Source: Clostridiales bacterium (GTDB lineage: Bacteria > Bacillota > Clostridia > Lachnospirales > Lachnospiraceae). From it: DNA of 35,286 nucleotides. The stretch covers positions 1 through 35,286 of the forward strand of contig JAJBVD010000041.1 of NCBI GenBank assembly GCA_020859985.1, written 5' to 3'. A model generated the notes under the pieces. It saw nothing but the letters and a program-made list of their open reading frames with translations, searched no databases and was not told the origin of the DNA. A program made the position numbers and the translations under genes. The first letter of the stretch is position 1, and every line of letters starts with the position of its first letter. Shown here in pieces: positions 1 to 7,622 of this stretch.

Positions 1-2363
1 GAGGTCAGGAACCTGCGCGCGGCGACGCGGGAGAAGCCGGAGCACAGCTCCGGCAGATAGTTCGTGCCGAAGCAGAAGAAATTCGCCTCCTTCGCGATAT
101 CGGATGCCGTCAGTGCCGCACGCGGAATCTCGATCATTGTGCCGACCTCGTATTTCAGTTCTGCGCCCGCCGCCTTGATCTCGGCGTCCGCCACCTCTAC
201 AACCGTTGTCTTGACATATTTCAGTTCCTTAGCATCGCCTACGAGCGGAATCATGATCTCCGGTACAATCTTCCAGTCCGGATGTCTCTTCTGTACGTTG
301 ATCGCCGCACGGATGACCGCCATCGTCTGCATACGGGCAATCTCCGGGAAGGTGATGTCCAGACGGCAGCCGCGGTGACCCATCATCGGGTTGAACTCTT
401 TGAGGGCGTCAATCTGCTTGCGGATATGCTCCATACTCTTATGCTGCGCGTCTGCGAGCTTGCGGATGTCCTCTTCCTCGGTCGGTACGAACTCATGAAG
501 CGGCGGATCCAGAAAACGGATGGTGACCGGATTGCCTTCCATCGCCTCATACAGAGCCTCGAAGTCTGCCTGCTGATACGGAAGGATCTTTGCCAGGGCA
601 GCTTCACGCTCTTCGGTCGTCTCCGCGCAGATCATCTCACGGAACGCGTCAATACGCTCCTCGCCGAAGAACATATGCTCTGTACGGCAAAGGCCGATGC
701 CCTCTGCACCCAGCTCACGTGCCTTGCGTGCGTCTCTCGGCGTGTCGGCGTTTGTTCTTACTTTCAGCTTGCGGTACTGGTCCGCCCATGCCATGATACG
801 TCCGAACTCACCCGCGATCGTAGCATCTACGGTCGGGATCAGGCCCTCATAAACATTACCGGTCGAACCATCAATGGAAATCTCATCACCCTCATGGAAC
901 TCCTTGCTGCCGATCGTGAATTTCTTGTGCAGCTCGTCCATCACGATGTCGCCGCAGCCGGATACACAGCAGGTACCCATGCCGCGGGCAACTACTGCCG
1001 CATGGCTGGTCATACCGCCGCGGACAGTCAGGATACCCTGTGCGCTCTTCATACCTTCGATATCCTCCGGGGATGTCTCCAGACGCACCAGAACGACCTT
1101 CTCACCTCTCGCTGCCCAGGCTTTTGCATCCTCAGCTGAGAACACGATCTTGCCGCACGCAGCTCCCGGGGAAGCTCCGAGACCTCTGGTCATCGGTACG
1201 GCCTTGTGAAGGATGTAAGAATCAAACTGCGGATGAAGCAGCGTATCCAGATTTCTCGGATCGATCATCGCCACCGCTTCCTCCTCGGTGCGCTTGCCTT
1301 CATCCACGAGATCGCACGCGATCTTGAGAGCAGCCTGTGCCGTTCTCTTGCCGTTACGTGTCTGAAGCATGTAGAGCTTGTTGTTCTCTACGGTAAATTC
1401 CATATCCTGCATGTCTCTGTAATGATCTTCCAGAATCGTGCAGACTTCTTTGAACTGCTTGAATGCCTCCGGGAACTTCTGCTCCATCTCGGAGATATGC
1501 ATCGGCGTACGTACGCCTGCCACTACGTCCTCGCCCTGTGCATTGGTCAGGAACTCGCCAAACAGACCTTTCGCGCCGGTCGCCGGATCACGCGTAAACG
1601 CAACGCCCGTGCCGCAGTCATCGCCCATGTTGCCGAACGCCATCATCTGTACGTTCACAGCGGTACCCCAGGAATACGGGATATCATTGTCGCGGCGGTA
1701 TACATTCGCACGCGGGTTATCCCAGGAACGGAATACAGCCTTGATTGCCTCGACCAGCTGTACCTTCGGGTCAGTCGGGAAATCGCTGCCGATCTTCTCT
1801 TTATATTCTGCCTTGAACTGGTTCGCCAGCTCTTTTAAGTCGTCTGCATCGAGCTCCACATCGTGCACAACGCCCTTTTTCGCTTTCATCTTGTCGATCA
1901 GCTCTTCGAAATACTTCTTGCCGACTTCCATCACGACATCGGAGAACATCTGGATGAAACGGCGATAGCAGTCCCACGCCCAGCGCGGATTGCCCGACTT
2001 CGCAGCCAGCACTTCCACAACCTGCTCATTCAGTCCAAGGTTCAGGATCGTGTCCATCATACCCGGCATGGATGCTCTCGCGCCGGAACGAACGGAGACA
2101 AGCAGCGGATTCTCAATATCCCCGAACTTCTTGCCGGTGATCTCTTCCATCTTGCCGATCGCCTCTACGATTTGGCCCATGATCTCATCATTGATCTGAC
2201 GGCCGTCCTCGTAATACTGGGTGCAGGCTTCCGTCGTGATCGTAAAGCCCTGCGGCACCGGCAGTCCCAGATTGGTCATCTCCGCGAGGTTCGCGCCCTT
2301 GCCGCCGAGCAGGTTTCGCATATTGGCGTTGCCCTCGGTAAACATATAGACCCATTTGTTCAT
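1..2363 (-). CDS. ppdK: Pyruvate, phosphate dikinase (3' end outside window)
   Basis: Interconverts pyruvate + ATP + Pi and PEP + AMP + PPi in the cytoplasm; in clostridia it works with PPi-dependent glycolysis. The start is ATG at 2361-2363, preceded by AGGAGG at 2373-2378 with 9 nt spacing. The protein opens MNKWVYMFTEGNANMRNLLG, the usual N-terminus of the family. The phosphohistidine motif GGMTSHAAVVARGMG is at about 973-1021, with the catalytic His at about residue 454, matching His455 of the Clostridium symbiosum enzyme. The reading frame is open to the left edge (787 codons). Family members have about 875 residues, so roughly 90 C-terminal residues, including the catalytic Cys of the pyruvate-binding barrel, lie outside. 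It fits functionally with the PPi-type phosphofructokinase at 3564-4811. Identification is firm. Confidence 0.97.
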   Translation of the reverse strand, partial: MNKWVYMFTEGNANMRNLLGGKGANLAEMTNLGLPVPQGFTITTEACTQYYEDGRQINDEIMGQIVEAIGKMEEITGKKFGDIENPLLVSVRSGARASMPGMMDTILNLGLNEQVVEVLAAKSGNPRWAWDCYRRFIQMFSDVVMEVGKKYFEELIDKMKAKKGVVHDVELDADDLKELANQFKAEYKEKIGSDFPTDPKVQLVEAIKAVFRSWDNPRANVYRRDNDIPYSWGTAVNVQMMAFGNMGDDCGTGVAFTRDPATGAKGLFGEFLTNAQGEDVVAGVRTPMHISEMEQKFPEAFKQFKEVCTILEDHYRDMQDMEFTVENNKLYMLQTRNGKRTAQAALKIACDLVDEGKRTEEEAVAMIDPRNLDTLLHPQFDSYILHKAVPMTRGLGASPGAACGKIVFSAEDAKAWAARGEKVVLVRLETSPEDIEGMKSAQGILTVRGGMTSHAAVVARGMGTCCVSGCGDIVMDELHKKFTIGSKEFHEGDEISIDGSTGNVYEGLIPTVDATIAGEFGRIMAWADQYRKLKVRTNADTPRDARKARELGAEGIGLCRTEHMFFGEERIDAFREMICAETTEEREAALAKILPYQQADFEALYEAMEGNPVTIRFLDPPLHEFVPTEEEDIRKLADAQHKSMEHIRKQIDALKEFNPMMGHRGCRLDITFPEIARMQTMAVIRAAINVQKRHPDWKIVPEIMIPLVGDAKELKYVKTTVVEVADAEIKAAGAELKYEVGTMIEIPRAALTASDIAKEANFFCFGTNYLPELCSGFSRVAARRFLT

Positions 2364-2475
2364 TTTGCCTTTCCTCCTGAAATATCTTTTCTTATAGACG
2401 CCATAAATCACGGAGAACCTTTTCTGCGGCAAAGATGTCTCTGCCTGATCTCCGCAATCAGCGTTACTAACATTC

Positions 2476-2503
2476 ATTGTAACATATTTCCAACATCAGT
2501 CAA
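2476..2503 (-). promoter_or_regulatory. Promoter for ppdK
   Basis: Read on the minus strand: TTGACT (2498-2503), 16 bp, TACAAT (2476-2481). This predicts a start near 2469 and a leader of about 105 nt before ppdK. The gene-free stretch 2364-2696 is AT-rich around this site; I see no other feature in it beyond short inverted repeats lacking a T-run. Confidence 0.6.
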
Positions 2504-2696
2504 GAAATTCCTTGCCCAAATTGTATATTTTTTGTGCAAAATCTTTGAAAATCCTGTGTCAATCTGTTATAAAATTGTCAGAATCGTGAATTCCTTTGAA
2601 ATTTCTTTTGTGCACTCATTTTTACTCGCAGCGCAACTGCCCATCAGGCCCTGTGATTTTCTGCTACAGGCAGCGAAAATTTCTTCATCTCACATT

Positions 2697-3455
2697 TCAT
2701 TTGTCCACAGTATCCACTCCACAGAAGAAATACTCTGCCCGTTTCCGGTAAAATGTCTGTTCCGTTTCAAACAAATCTTTCAATTCTGAGAGATTTCCCT
2801 CTTCCCGGAAAAATTTCAGGGATTTCAGATAGCGGCCGCGGTTCGCATCTTCAATCACAACCGGATCAATGCCATTCTTTAGGCATTCCCGGAAAAGAAG
2901 CATCCGTCCGGTCCTGCCGTTCCCATCCTGAAAAGGATGAATACTCTCATATCTTGCATGAAACTCTGCCAAAGTCAAAAGATTTTTTTCCTCACCACTA
3001 TACCAGGCAAGAAGCTTTTCCATCTCTTTCGGCACATCAGACGGCATCGTCGTTGAATACATTCCAATAATATTGGGACGTTTTTTATAATCACCAATTG
3101 CATAGCCATTGGCCCTGTCTTCAAAAACTCCCGATTTCAATTCGTAATGAAACCGTTTGATCAGGTTCTCGGTCAGAGGAGCATCCAAAGTATCCAGCAT
3201 TTTATTGAACATAAGAAAATGTCCGTTCATTTCCTCCACATCTTTTGCCCGATAAAAATCATCAGATGCCGGAAGCGTCCCGCTGTCAAAGAGAAAAGCT
3301 GTCTGTTCTTCTGTAAGGGTACTGCCTTCGATTTTATTTGAGTTATAAGCCAAAAGCCGCTGCGTAAAAGCATACACGCCTGAACGGTCAGATTTTTTCT
3401 TCTCAATCTGAAATCTTTCCATTAAAAATCGGGTAAAATCAGGAGCATCCGGCAT
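2697..3455 (-). CDS. Fic/DOC family protein, N-terminal self-inhibited class
   Basis: Fic proteins usually transfer AMP from ATP to a hydroxyl side chain of a target protein. The core HPFxxGNGRxxR is intact at residues 173-184 (HPFQDGNGRTGR), so the protein should be catalytically competent. An inhibitory-helix motif (S/T)xxxE(G/N) is seen at residues 39-44 (SNKIEG), placing it with class II Fic proteins that keep themselves off by a Glu reaching into the ATP site. At 252 residues it is a compact Fic without an added wHTH domain. The start is ATG at 3455 with GGGAGGT at 3464-3470. No antitoxin gene flanks it. It sits between ppdK and pfp, downstream of the pfp terminator, so it is probably a separate transcript. 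The target is unknown. Confidence 0.92.
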   Translation of the reverse strand: MPDAPDFTRFLMERFQIEKKKSDRSGVYAFTQRLLAYNSNKIEGSTLTEEQTAFLFDSGTLPASDDFYRAKDVEEMNGHFLMFNKMLDTLDAPLTENLIKRFHYELKSGVFEDRANGYAIGDYKKRPNIIGMYSTTMPSDVPKEMEKLLAWYSGEEKNLLTLAEFHARYESIHPFQDGNGRTGRMLLFRECLKNGIDPVVIEDANRGRYLKSLKFFREEGNLSELKDLFETEQTFYRKRAEYFFCGVDTVDK

Positions 3456-3470
3456 CCTCGCATACCTCCC

Positions 3471-3510
3471 TTAAAAGAAACAGGCCCGTGCAGCGTGTGC
3501 ACAGGCCTGT
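3471..3510 (-). terminator. Intrinsic terminator downstream of pfp
   Basis: Arms 3480-3492 and 3498-3510 pair over 12 of 13 positions. On the minus strand the stem is followed by TTCTTTT (3472-3479). It lies between the pfp stop and the fic ribosome-binding site, so it probably ends the pfp transcript. Confidence 0.65.
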
Positions 3511-3528
3511 CTGGAACTGTCACCTTTT

Positions 3529-3555
3529 GTAACTGCCTAATACCTTCACAGTTAC
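3529..3555. repeat. 27-bp dispersed palindrome, copy 1
   Basis: Arms GTAAC/GTTAC around the conserved centre TACCTTCACAG. The left arm is slightly degenerate relative to copy 2 (5000-5026). It lies just after the pfp stop codon, before the pfp terminator. Other copies are at 25246-25272 and 31999-32025. Confidence 0.75.
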
Positions 3556-3563
3556 CCTTTTTA

Positions 3564-4811
3564 TTATTTTCTGTAAGCGCTGCGGTTCAGCACAAGGTGC
3601 TTCGGCACGCCGTTCACCATCAGCGGAGTCAGCTCGCCCAGGATCAGCGGACGCGCATACTCTACGTAGCCTTCGCCGATGTCGGTGCCGTCATTGATGA
3701 TCCACTCAGCCGGAACCGGTCTCTCCACGTTCGCGATCGCGTGAATGTCATAGATGCTGTAGCCAACCTGATACGGGCTGCGCTCTTTGACATCGATCGT
3801 GATCATCATGCCGGTCTGTCCCTCGTCAGCAGCCTTGCATGCAAGATAGCCAACGTTGAACGCTTCGTTGATATCGTTCAGGGAGGCAATGTGCGTACCT
3901 GCTCTCTGCAGAGTGGAAAGCTCGATTGCGCGGGTCTTCAGGCCTGTCTCAGCCGCGATCTTATTCGCCAGGACAACCGCGCAGCCGGAGAGCTGCTTGT
4001 GTCCGAACGCATCCACATAGTCAGAACCAGCGCCAAGCTCACATACGAAGCGGCCGTCCGCGATCTTGATACCCTCGGATACCGCGATCACCACGGAACT
4101 CTTCTTCTCGGAGAGGTCTTTTACTCTGGCTACAAAATCATCCATGTCAAACGTAGACTCCGGAAGGTAGATCATATCCGGGCCTTCGCAGTCCTCATCT
4201 CTGGAGAGCGCTGCAGCAGCGGTCAGCCAGCCTGCGTTGCGGCCCATGATCTCCACGATACATACGGTCGGCTTCTCGATACCGAAGCTTGCGTTGTCGC
4301 GGATGACTTCCTTCAGAGAAGTCGCAATGTACTTCGCAGCGGAACCATAGCCCGGGCAGTGGTCCGTGATCGGAAGGTCATTGTCGATGGTCTTCGGAAC
4401 ACCCATGAATCTCTGGGTCTTGCCCTTGAGCGCCGCATAATCAGAAAGCATCTTGATCGTATCCATCGAATCGTTGCCGCCGATGTAGAACAGGCACTCG
4501 ATGTTGTACTTCTCAAGAATCTCAAAAATCTTGTCATATACCGCCTCGTTGCCCTCAATCTTCGGCAGCTTATAGCGACAGGAGCCAAGGAACGCGGACG
4601 GAGTTCTCTTCAGAAGCTCGATGTCCTTATCCTCTTTGATGTAATCTCGCATATCCACAAGGTCTTCATTCAAAAAGCCCTGGATGCCGTGATGCATACC
4701 GTAAATCTTCTCAACGCCCAGCTCTCTCGCCTTGCTTACCACACCGGCCAGAGATGAATTGATGACCGCCGTCGGTCCGCCGGACTGGCCTACTACAATA
4801 TTTCCTTTCAT
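3564..4811 (-). CDS. pfp: Phosphofructokinase, PPi-dependent type
   Basis: Phosphorylates fructose 6-phosphate to fructose 1,6-bisphosphate, very probably with pyrophosphate as donor. The N-terminal phosphate-binding stretch VGQSGGPTAVINSS is at residues 7-20, GGNDS at 111-115, and the catalytic loop PKTIDND at 139-145. The Asp in GGNDS and the Lys before TIDND occupy the two positions that separate PPi enzymes (Asp, Lys) from ATP enzymes (Gly, Gly). The Mg-contacting Asp of the usual GGDDS is Asn113 here, which looks like a subfamily feature but should be noted. Length 415 suits the PPi group. The start is ATG at 4811 with AGGAGG at 4820-4825. PPi made by PPDK-type reactions would suit this enzyme. 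An ATP-using member of the mixed clade cannot be excluded. Confidence 0.9.
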   Translation of the reverse strand: MKGNIVVGQSGGPTAVINSSLAGVVSKARELGVEKIYGMHHGIQGFLNEDLVDMRDYIKEDKDIELLKRTPSAFLGSCRYKLPKIEGNEAVYDKIFEILEKYNIECLFYIGGNDSMDTIKMLSDYAALKGKTQRFMGVPKTIDNDLPITDHCPGYGSAAKYIATSLKEVIRDNASFGIEKPTVCIVEIMGRNAGWLTAAAALSRDEDCEGPDMIYLPESTFDMDDFVARVKDLSEKKSSVVIAVSEGIKIADGRFVCELGAGSDYVDAFGHKQLSGCAVVLANKIAAETGLKTRAIELSTLQRAGTHIASLNDINEAFNVGYLACKAADEGQTGMMITIDVKERSPYQVGYSIYDIHAIANVERPVPAEWIINDGTDIGEGYVEYARPLILGELTPLMVNGVPKHLVLNRSAYRK

Positions 4812-4999
4812 TGTAACTTCCTCCTGTGATTCTTTCTGTGTTCCGCAGCTGAGGCGGATTTTCCCGCAAAGAAGTATAGCAGACTTTTTTCATTGCCGCA
4901 AGGGTGAATACAAAGATTTCAGCGGTTTCCGCCCTTTATTTCCGGCGTTTTTTACCTCTAAAATGTAAATGTACATCCAGAACGTCACTTTGATTTCCT

Positions 5000-5026
5000 G
5001 TAACTGTTCAGTACCTTCACAGTTAC
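5000..5026. repeat. 27-bp dispersed palindrome, copy 2
   Basis: The cleanest copy: arms GTAACTGT and ACAGTTAC enclose an 11-nt centre, TCAGTACCTTC. It overlaps the rarA stop codon (5023-5025), so the last base of the gene and its 3' end are supplied by the repeat. Confidence 0.8.
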
Positions 5027-6348
5027 AATTTCTTCCACTCTTTTATTTTCTGCAGCCTGTCCTTATAAGCAGCCTCCTGCCCCTGTCCCGCCGGACGGTA
5101 ATATTCGCGGCCCAGCAGGGAGTCCGGCAGGCACTGCATATTCGTCAGCTTTTCCTCGGTATCGTGCGCGTACTGATACCCTTCGCCATATTTTTCATCC
5201 CGCATCAGCTGCGTAACACCGTTGCGAATGACAAGCGGCACCGGCTCGGCAAGCTGTGTCTGCGCATCCTCTCTCGCCTCGCCGTAAGCTACATACAGGG
5301 CATTCGACTTAGGCGCGAGCGACAGGTAGACCACCGCCTGTGTCAAATGTACGTTGCACTCCGGCATCCCCAGATAATGACAGGCCTGATAGGCCGCGAT
5401 TGCCTGGGGGAGCGCCTGCGGGTCGGCGAGCCCGACATCCTCGCTCGCGAAGCGCACGATCCGGCGCGCCACATACAGCGGATCCTCTCCCGCTTCCAGC
5501 ATCCGCGCCAGCCAGTAGACAGCCGCGTCAGGGTCGGAGTTGCGCATGGATTTGTGCAGGGCGGAGATCAGATTGTAATGCTCTTCGCCCTTTTTGTCAT
5601 AAAGCAGAGATTTCTTCGAAATGCACTGCTCCAGCGTTTCTCGAGAAACGCGCACAGCGCCGCCTTTTTCCCCATCTATCTCGCCATTTAAGATCACCAT
5701 CTCCAGCGTAGACAGTGCCGCGCGTGCGTCGCCGTTCGCAAAATTCGCGATCAGCTCCAGCATATCCGGCTCCATCTCAATCTTCTGGCTGCCAAACCCG
5801 CGCGGATCGCACAGCGACCGCTGCAGAATCTCGACCAGCTCCTCCGTGCCGAGCGCATGGAGCACAAACACTTTGCAGCGCGACAAAAGCGCCCCGTTGA
5901 TCTCGAACGACGGGTTCTCCGTGGTCGCCCCGATGAGGATGATGCTGCCCTTTTCCACAAACGGCAGAAACGCGTCCTGCTGCGCCTTGTTGAAGCGGTG
6001 AATCTCGTCCACGAACACGATCGTCCGCTCTCCGTAGCGGCGGTTCTCCTCCGCCTGCTGCATCACCTGCCGGATCTCCTTTATTCCGCTCGTGACGGCG
6101 GAAAAATCTATAAAAGACGCTTTCGTATGGCTGGCAATGATGCGCGCCAGCGAGGTCTTGCCGCTCCCCGGCGGCGACCAGAAGATCATGGAAGAAATCT
6201 GGTCGCTCTCAATCATTTTCCGCAGCACCTTCCCCGGCCCCAGCAGGTGCTTCTGCCCCACAAATTCCTCCAGCGTCCGCGGCCGCAGCCGCTCCGCCAG
6301 AGGCTGCATTTCTGTATAAAGAAGGTCTCCGAAATTCATCTGATCCAT
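5023..6348 (-). CDS. rarA: Replication-associated recombination protein A (RarA/MgsA AAA ATPase)
   Basis: A clamp-loader-like AAA+ ATPase that acts at stalled replication forks. After the N-terminal segment PLAERLRPRTLEEFVGQKHL come Walker A (SPPGSGKT), Walker B with DEIHRF, and the sensor GATTENPSFE typical of the family, then the C-terminal tetramerisation region. Length is 441 residues from the chosen start. I chose ATG at 6346-6348 rather than an upstream ATG at 6396 because the family begins near MDQMNFGDLLYTEM and an AGGTGA-like ribosome-binding site overlaps the tcdA stop. The gap to tcdA is only 4 nt, so the two genes form an operon and are probably translationally coupled. Walker A has Ser where Gly is usual at its first position. 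Confidence 0.93.
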   Translation of the reverse strand: MDQMNFGDLLYTEMQPLAERLRPRTLEEFVGQKHLLGPGKVLRKMIESDQISSMIFWSPPGSGKTSLARIIASHTKASFIDFSAVTSGIKEIRQVMQQAEENRRYGERTIVFVDEIHRFNKAQQDAFLPFVEKGSIILIGATTENPSFEINGALLSRCKVFVLHALGTEELVEILQRSLCDPRGFGSQKIEMEPDMLELIANFANGDARAALSTLEMVILNGEIDGEKGGAVRVSRETLEQCISKKSLLYDKKGEEHYNLISALHKSMRNSDPDAAVYWLARMLEAGEDPLYVARRIVRFASEDVGLADPQALPQAIAAYQACHYLGMPECNVHLTQAVVYLSLAPKSNALYVAYGEAREDAQTQLAEPVPLVIRNGVTQLMRDEKYGEGYQYAHDTEEKLTNMQCLPDSLLGREYYRPAGQGQEAAYKDRLQKIKEWKKL

Positions 6349-6352
6349 GACA

Positions 6353-7075
6353 TCACCTGCTTTCTTCCGCCAGATCCCGCACAACTTCTCCTGCAATGAT
6401 CAACCCCGCCACAGCCGGTACAAACGCGTTGCTTCCCGGAACCTGACGGCGCTGCTCGCTCCGTTCCATCCCCGTGTCCTTAAGCGGTTCCATCGCCGGT
6501 TCCTTTGAATAAACGACCTTCAGCTTTTCGATGCCGCGTTTTTTCAGTTCGCGGCGCATCACGCGGGCGAGCGGACAGATGCTCGTCTCGTAAATATCCG
6601 CGACTTCAAGCGCCGAAGCATCCATTTTATTCCCGGCGCCCATGCAGCTGATGATCGGCGTTCCGACTTCCTGAGCCTGCTCCACAAGGGCAATCTTTCC
6701 AGTTACGGTATCAATCGCGTCCACGACATAATCATACTGTGTAAAATCAAACTGTTCCGCTGTCTGCGGCATATAAAAAGTCTTATATATGTTAACTTTT
6801 GCTTCCGGATTGATCTGCCCGATACGTTCCTTTGCCACATCTACCTTATACTTTCCGATCGTATTACGCAGCGCATAAATCTGCCGGTTCAAGTTTGTCA
6901 GGCAAACCGTATCATTATCAATCAGGTCCAGCGTCCCAATCCCACTGCGCGCAAGCGCTTCCACGGTATAGCCACCCACGCCGCCGATGCCGAACACCGC
7001 CACCCTCGCCCGGAAAAGCTTCTCCATGGAATCCTTTCCCAGCAGAAGCTCTGTTCTTGAAAACTGATCAGGCAT
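6353..7075 (-). CDS. tcdA: tRNA threonylcarbamoyladenosine dehydratase (TcdA/CsdL, ThiF/E1-like)
   Basis: An ATP-dependent E1-like enzyme that cyclises t6A at tRNA position 37 to ct6A. The Rossmann nucleotide motif GIGGVGG is at residues 29-35, DNDTVCLTNLNRQ at 53-65 is the E1-type signature, and SICPLARVMRR near 167-177 holds the likely catalytic Cys. Length 240 is normal. The start is ATG at 7075 with AGGAG at 7083-7087. It is first gene of the pair with rarA. A hairpin plus T-run at 7131-7167 lies just upstream on the same strand. Confidence 0.93.
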   Translation of the reverse strand: MPDQFSRTELLLGKDSMEKLFRARVAVFGIGGVGGYTVEALARSGIGTLDLIDNDTVCLTNLNRQIYALRNTIGKYKVDVAKERIGQINPEAKVNIYKTFYMPQTAEQFDFTQYDYVVDAIDTVTGKIALVEQAQEVGTPIISCMGAGNKMDASALEVADIYETSICPLARVMRRELKKRGIEKLKVVYSKEPAMEPLKDTGMERSEQRRQVPGSNAFVPAVAGLIIAGEVVRDLAEESR

Positions 7076-7130
7076 AGCATTTCTCCTCTGCTTATGTGTT
7101 TTTTGATGCTGTTTTAAACTGTTTTCATTC

Positions 7131-7167
7131 TACAAAAAAACATTGCAAAGTCAATCCCTTTGCAATG
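7131..7167 (-). terminator. Intrinsic terminator upstream of tcdA
   Basis: A perfect 10-bp stem (7141-7150 with 7158-7167, 7-nt loop) is followed on the minus strand by seven Ts (7134-7140). It would stop leftward transcripts before tcdA, either readthrough from the ABC transporter operon or the antitoxin RNA. It ends about 60 nt before the tcdA start, so an attenuator role is possible. The surrounding stretch 7168-7320 is AT-rich and shows no gene. Confidence 0.7.
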
Positions 7168-7347
7168 ATTTCGTTGTTTATCAGCATTTCCGGAATCTTT
7201 TCCTATATCCACAAATACAAAAAGAGTCTTGATATTTGTTCCTGTAAAAAGCGAAAAATATATATTATATTTGCAAAAAACAACTGGGGTTTTATTGATG
7301 ACTATGATAGTATAAGTGACAGGGCAACCGTGTTGCAAGGTGGTAAG

Positions 7348-7372
7348 CCTCCCAAACTGAAAAGATGGGAGG
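7348..7372 (+). promoter_or_regulatory. Hairpin sequestering the toxin Shine-Dalgarno
   Basis: CCTCCCA (7348-7354) can pair with TGGGAGG (7366-7372) across an 11-nt loop. The second arm is the Shine-Dalgarno of the ORF at 7381, so the ribosome-binding site is closed in the folded mRNA. This is the usual translation control of type I toxins. No strong plus-strand promoter was found; a possible -10 is TATGAT at 7303-7308. Confidence 0.6.
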
Positions 7373-7380
7373 TGGTGCTG

Positions 7381-7476
7381 ATGGATACATATGAAGTTCT
7401 TAGCTTGCTGTTTCTTGGCGGGTCATTCCTGATAGCGCTGCTTGCCTATATAGATAGGACGAACAAGCGAAAATAA
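7381..7476 (+). CDS. Holin-like type I toxin peptide (Hol-Tox type)
   Basis: A 31-residue peptide with the pattern MxTYExL, a hydrophobic membrane segment (about residues 6-23) and a short basic tail, RTNKRK. This matches the putative holin-like toxin family of Firmicutes. Such peptides insert in the cytoplasmic membrane and depolarise it. Start is ATG at 7381, with GGGAGG ending 8 nt upstream inside a hairpin. It is the only plus-strand gene in this part of the window. An antisense RNA read leftward appears to overlap its 3' end. Family placement is by sequence pattern and context only. Confidence 0.72.
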   Translation: MDTYEVLSLLFLGGSFLIALLAYIDRTNKRK

Positions 7477-7564
7477 ATAAGCCTACCTTGTTACTTGGCC
7501 GGTACAGGTAGGCTTATCTTACACTTACAACGAGGCTAACCACTTTGTGGGCGGTTGTTCTTTT
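7466..7564 (-). ncRNA. Predicted antisense antitoxin RNA
   Basis: A minus-strand promoter at 7571-7599 would start an RNA near 7564. A perfect 12-bp stem (7477-7488 with 7506-7517) followed on the minus strand by TTATTTTCG would end it near 7466. The resulting RNA of about 100 nt is complementary to the toxin mRNA's 3' end, from the stop codon region to the toxin's own terminator-like hairpin (7537-7564, T-rich on the plus strand). This convergent arrangement is that of the TxpA/RatA class. The RNA itself is inferred. Confidence 0.55.
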
Positions 7565-7570
7565 AAAGAG

Positions 7571-7599
7571 AATATATCATATCCTGCCGCAAAATACAA
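7571..7599 (-). promoter_or_regulatory. Promoter for the antisense RNA
   Basis: Minus strand: TTGTAT (7594-7599), 17 bp, TATATT (7571-7576). It lies between the end of the ABC transporter operon and the toxin locus and points into the toxin's 3' end. Confidence 0.5.
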
Positions 7600-7622
7600 T
7601 GATTTTTTGCCTGTAAAAAAAC

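Noticed and set aside
282-1139. Long plus-strand ORF opposite ppdK
   Set aside because: Antisense to the well-conserved ppdK frame; translated sequence has no family features. The same holds for long plus-strand ORFs opposite pfp, rarA, the ABC genes, adhE and the adhesins.
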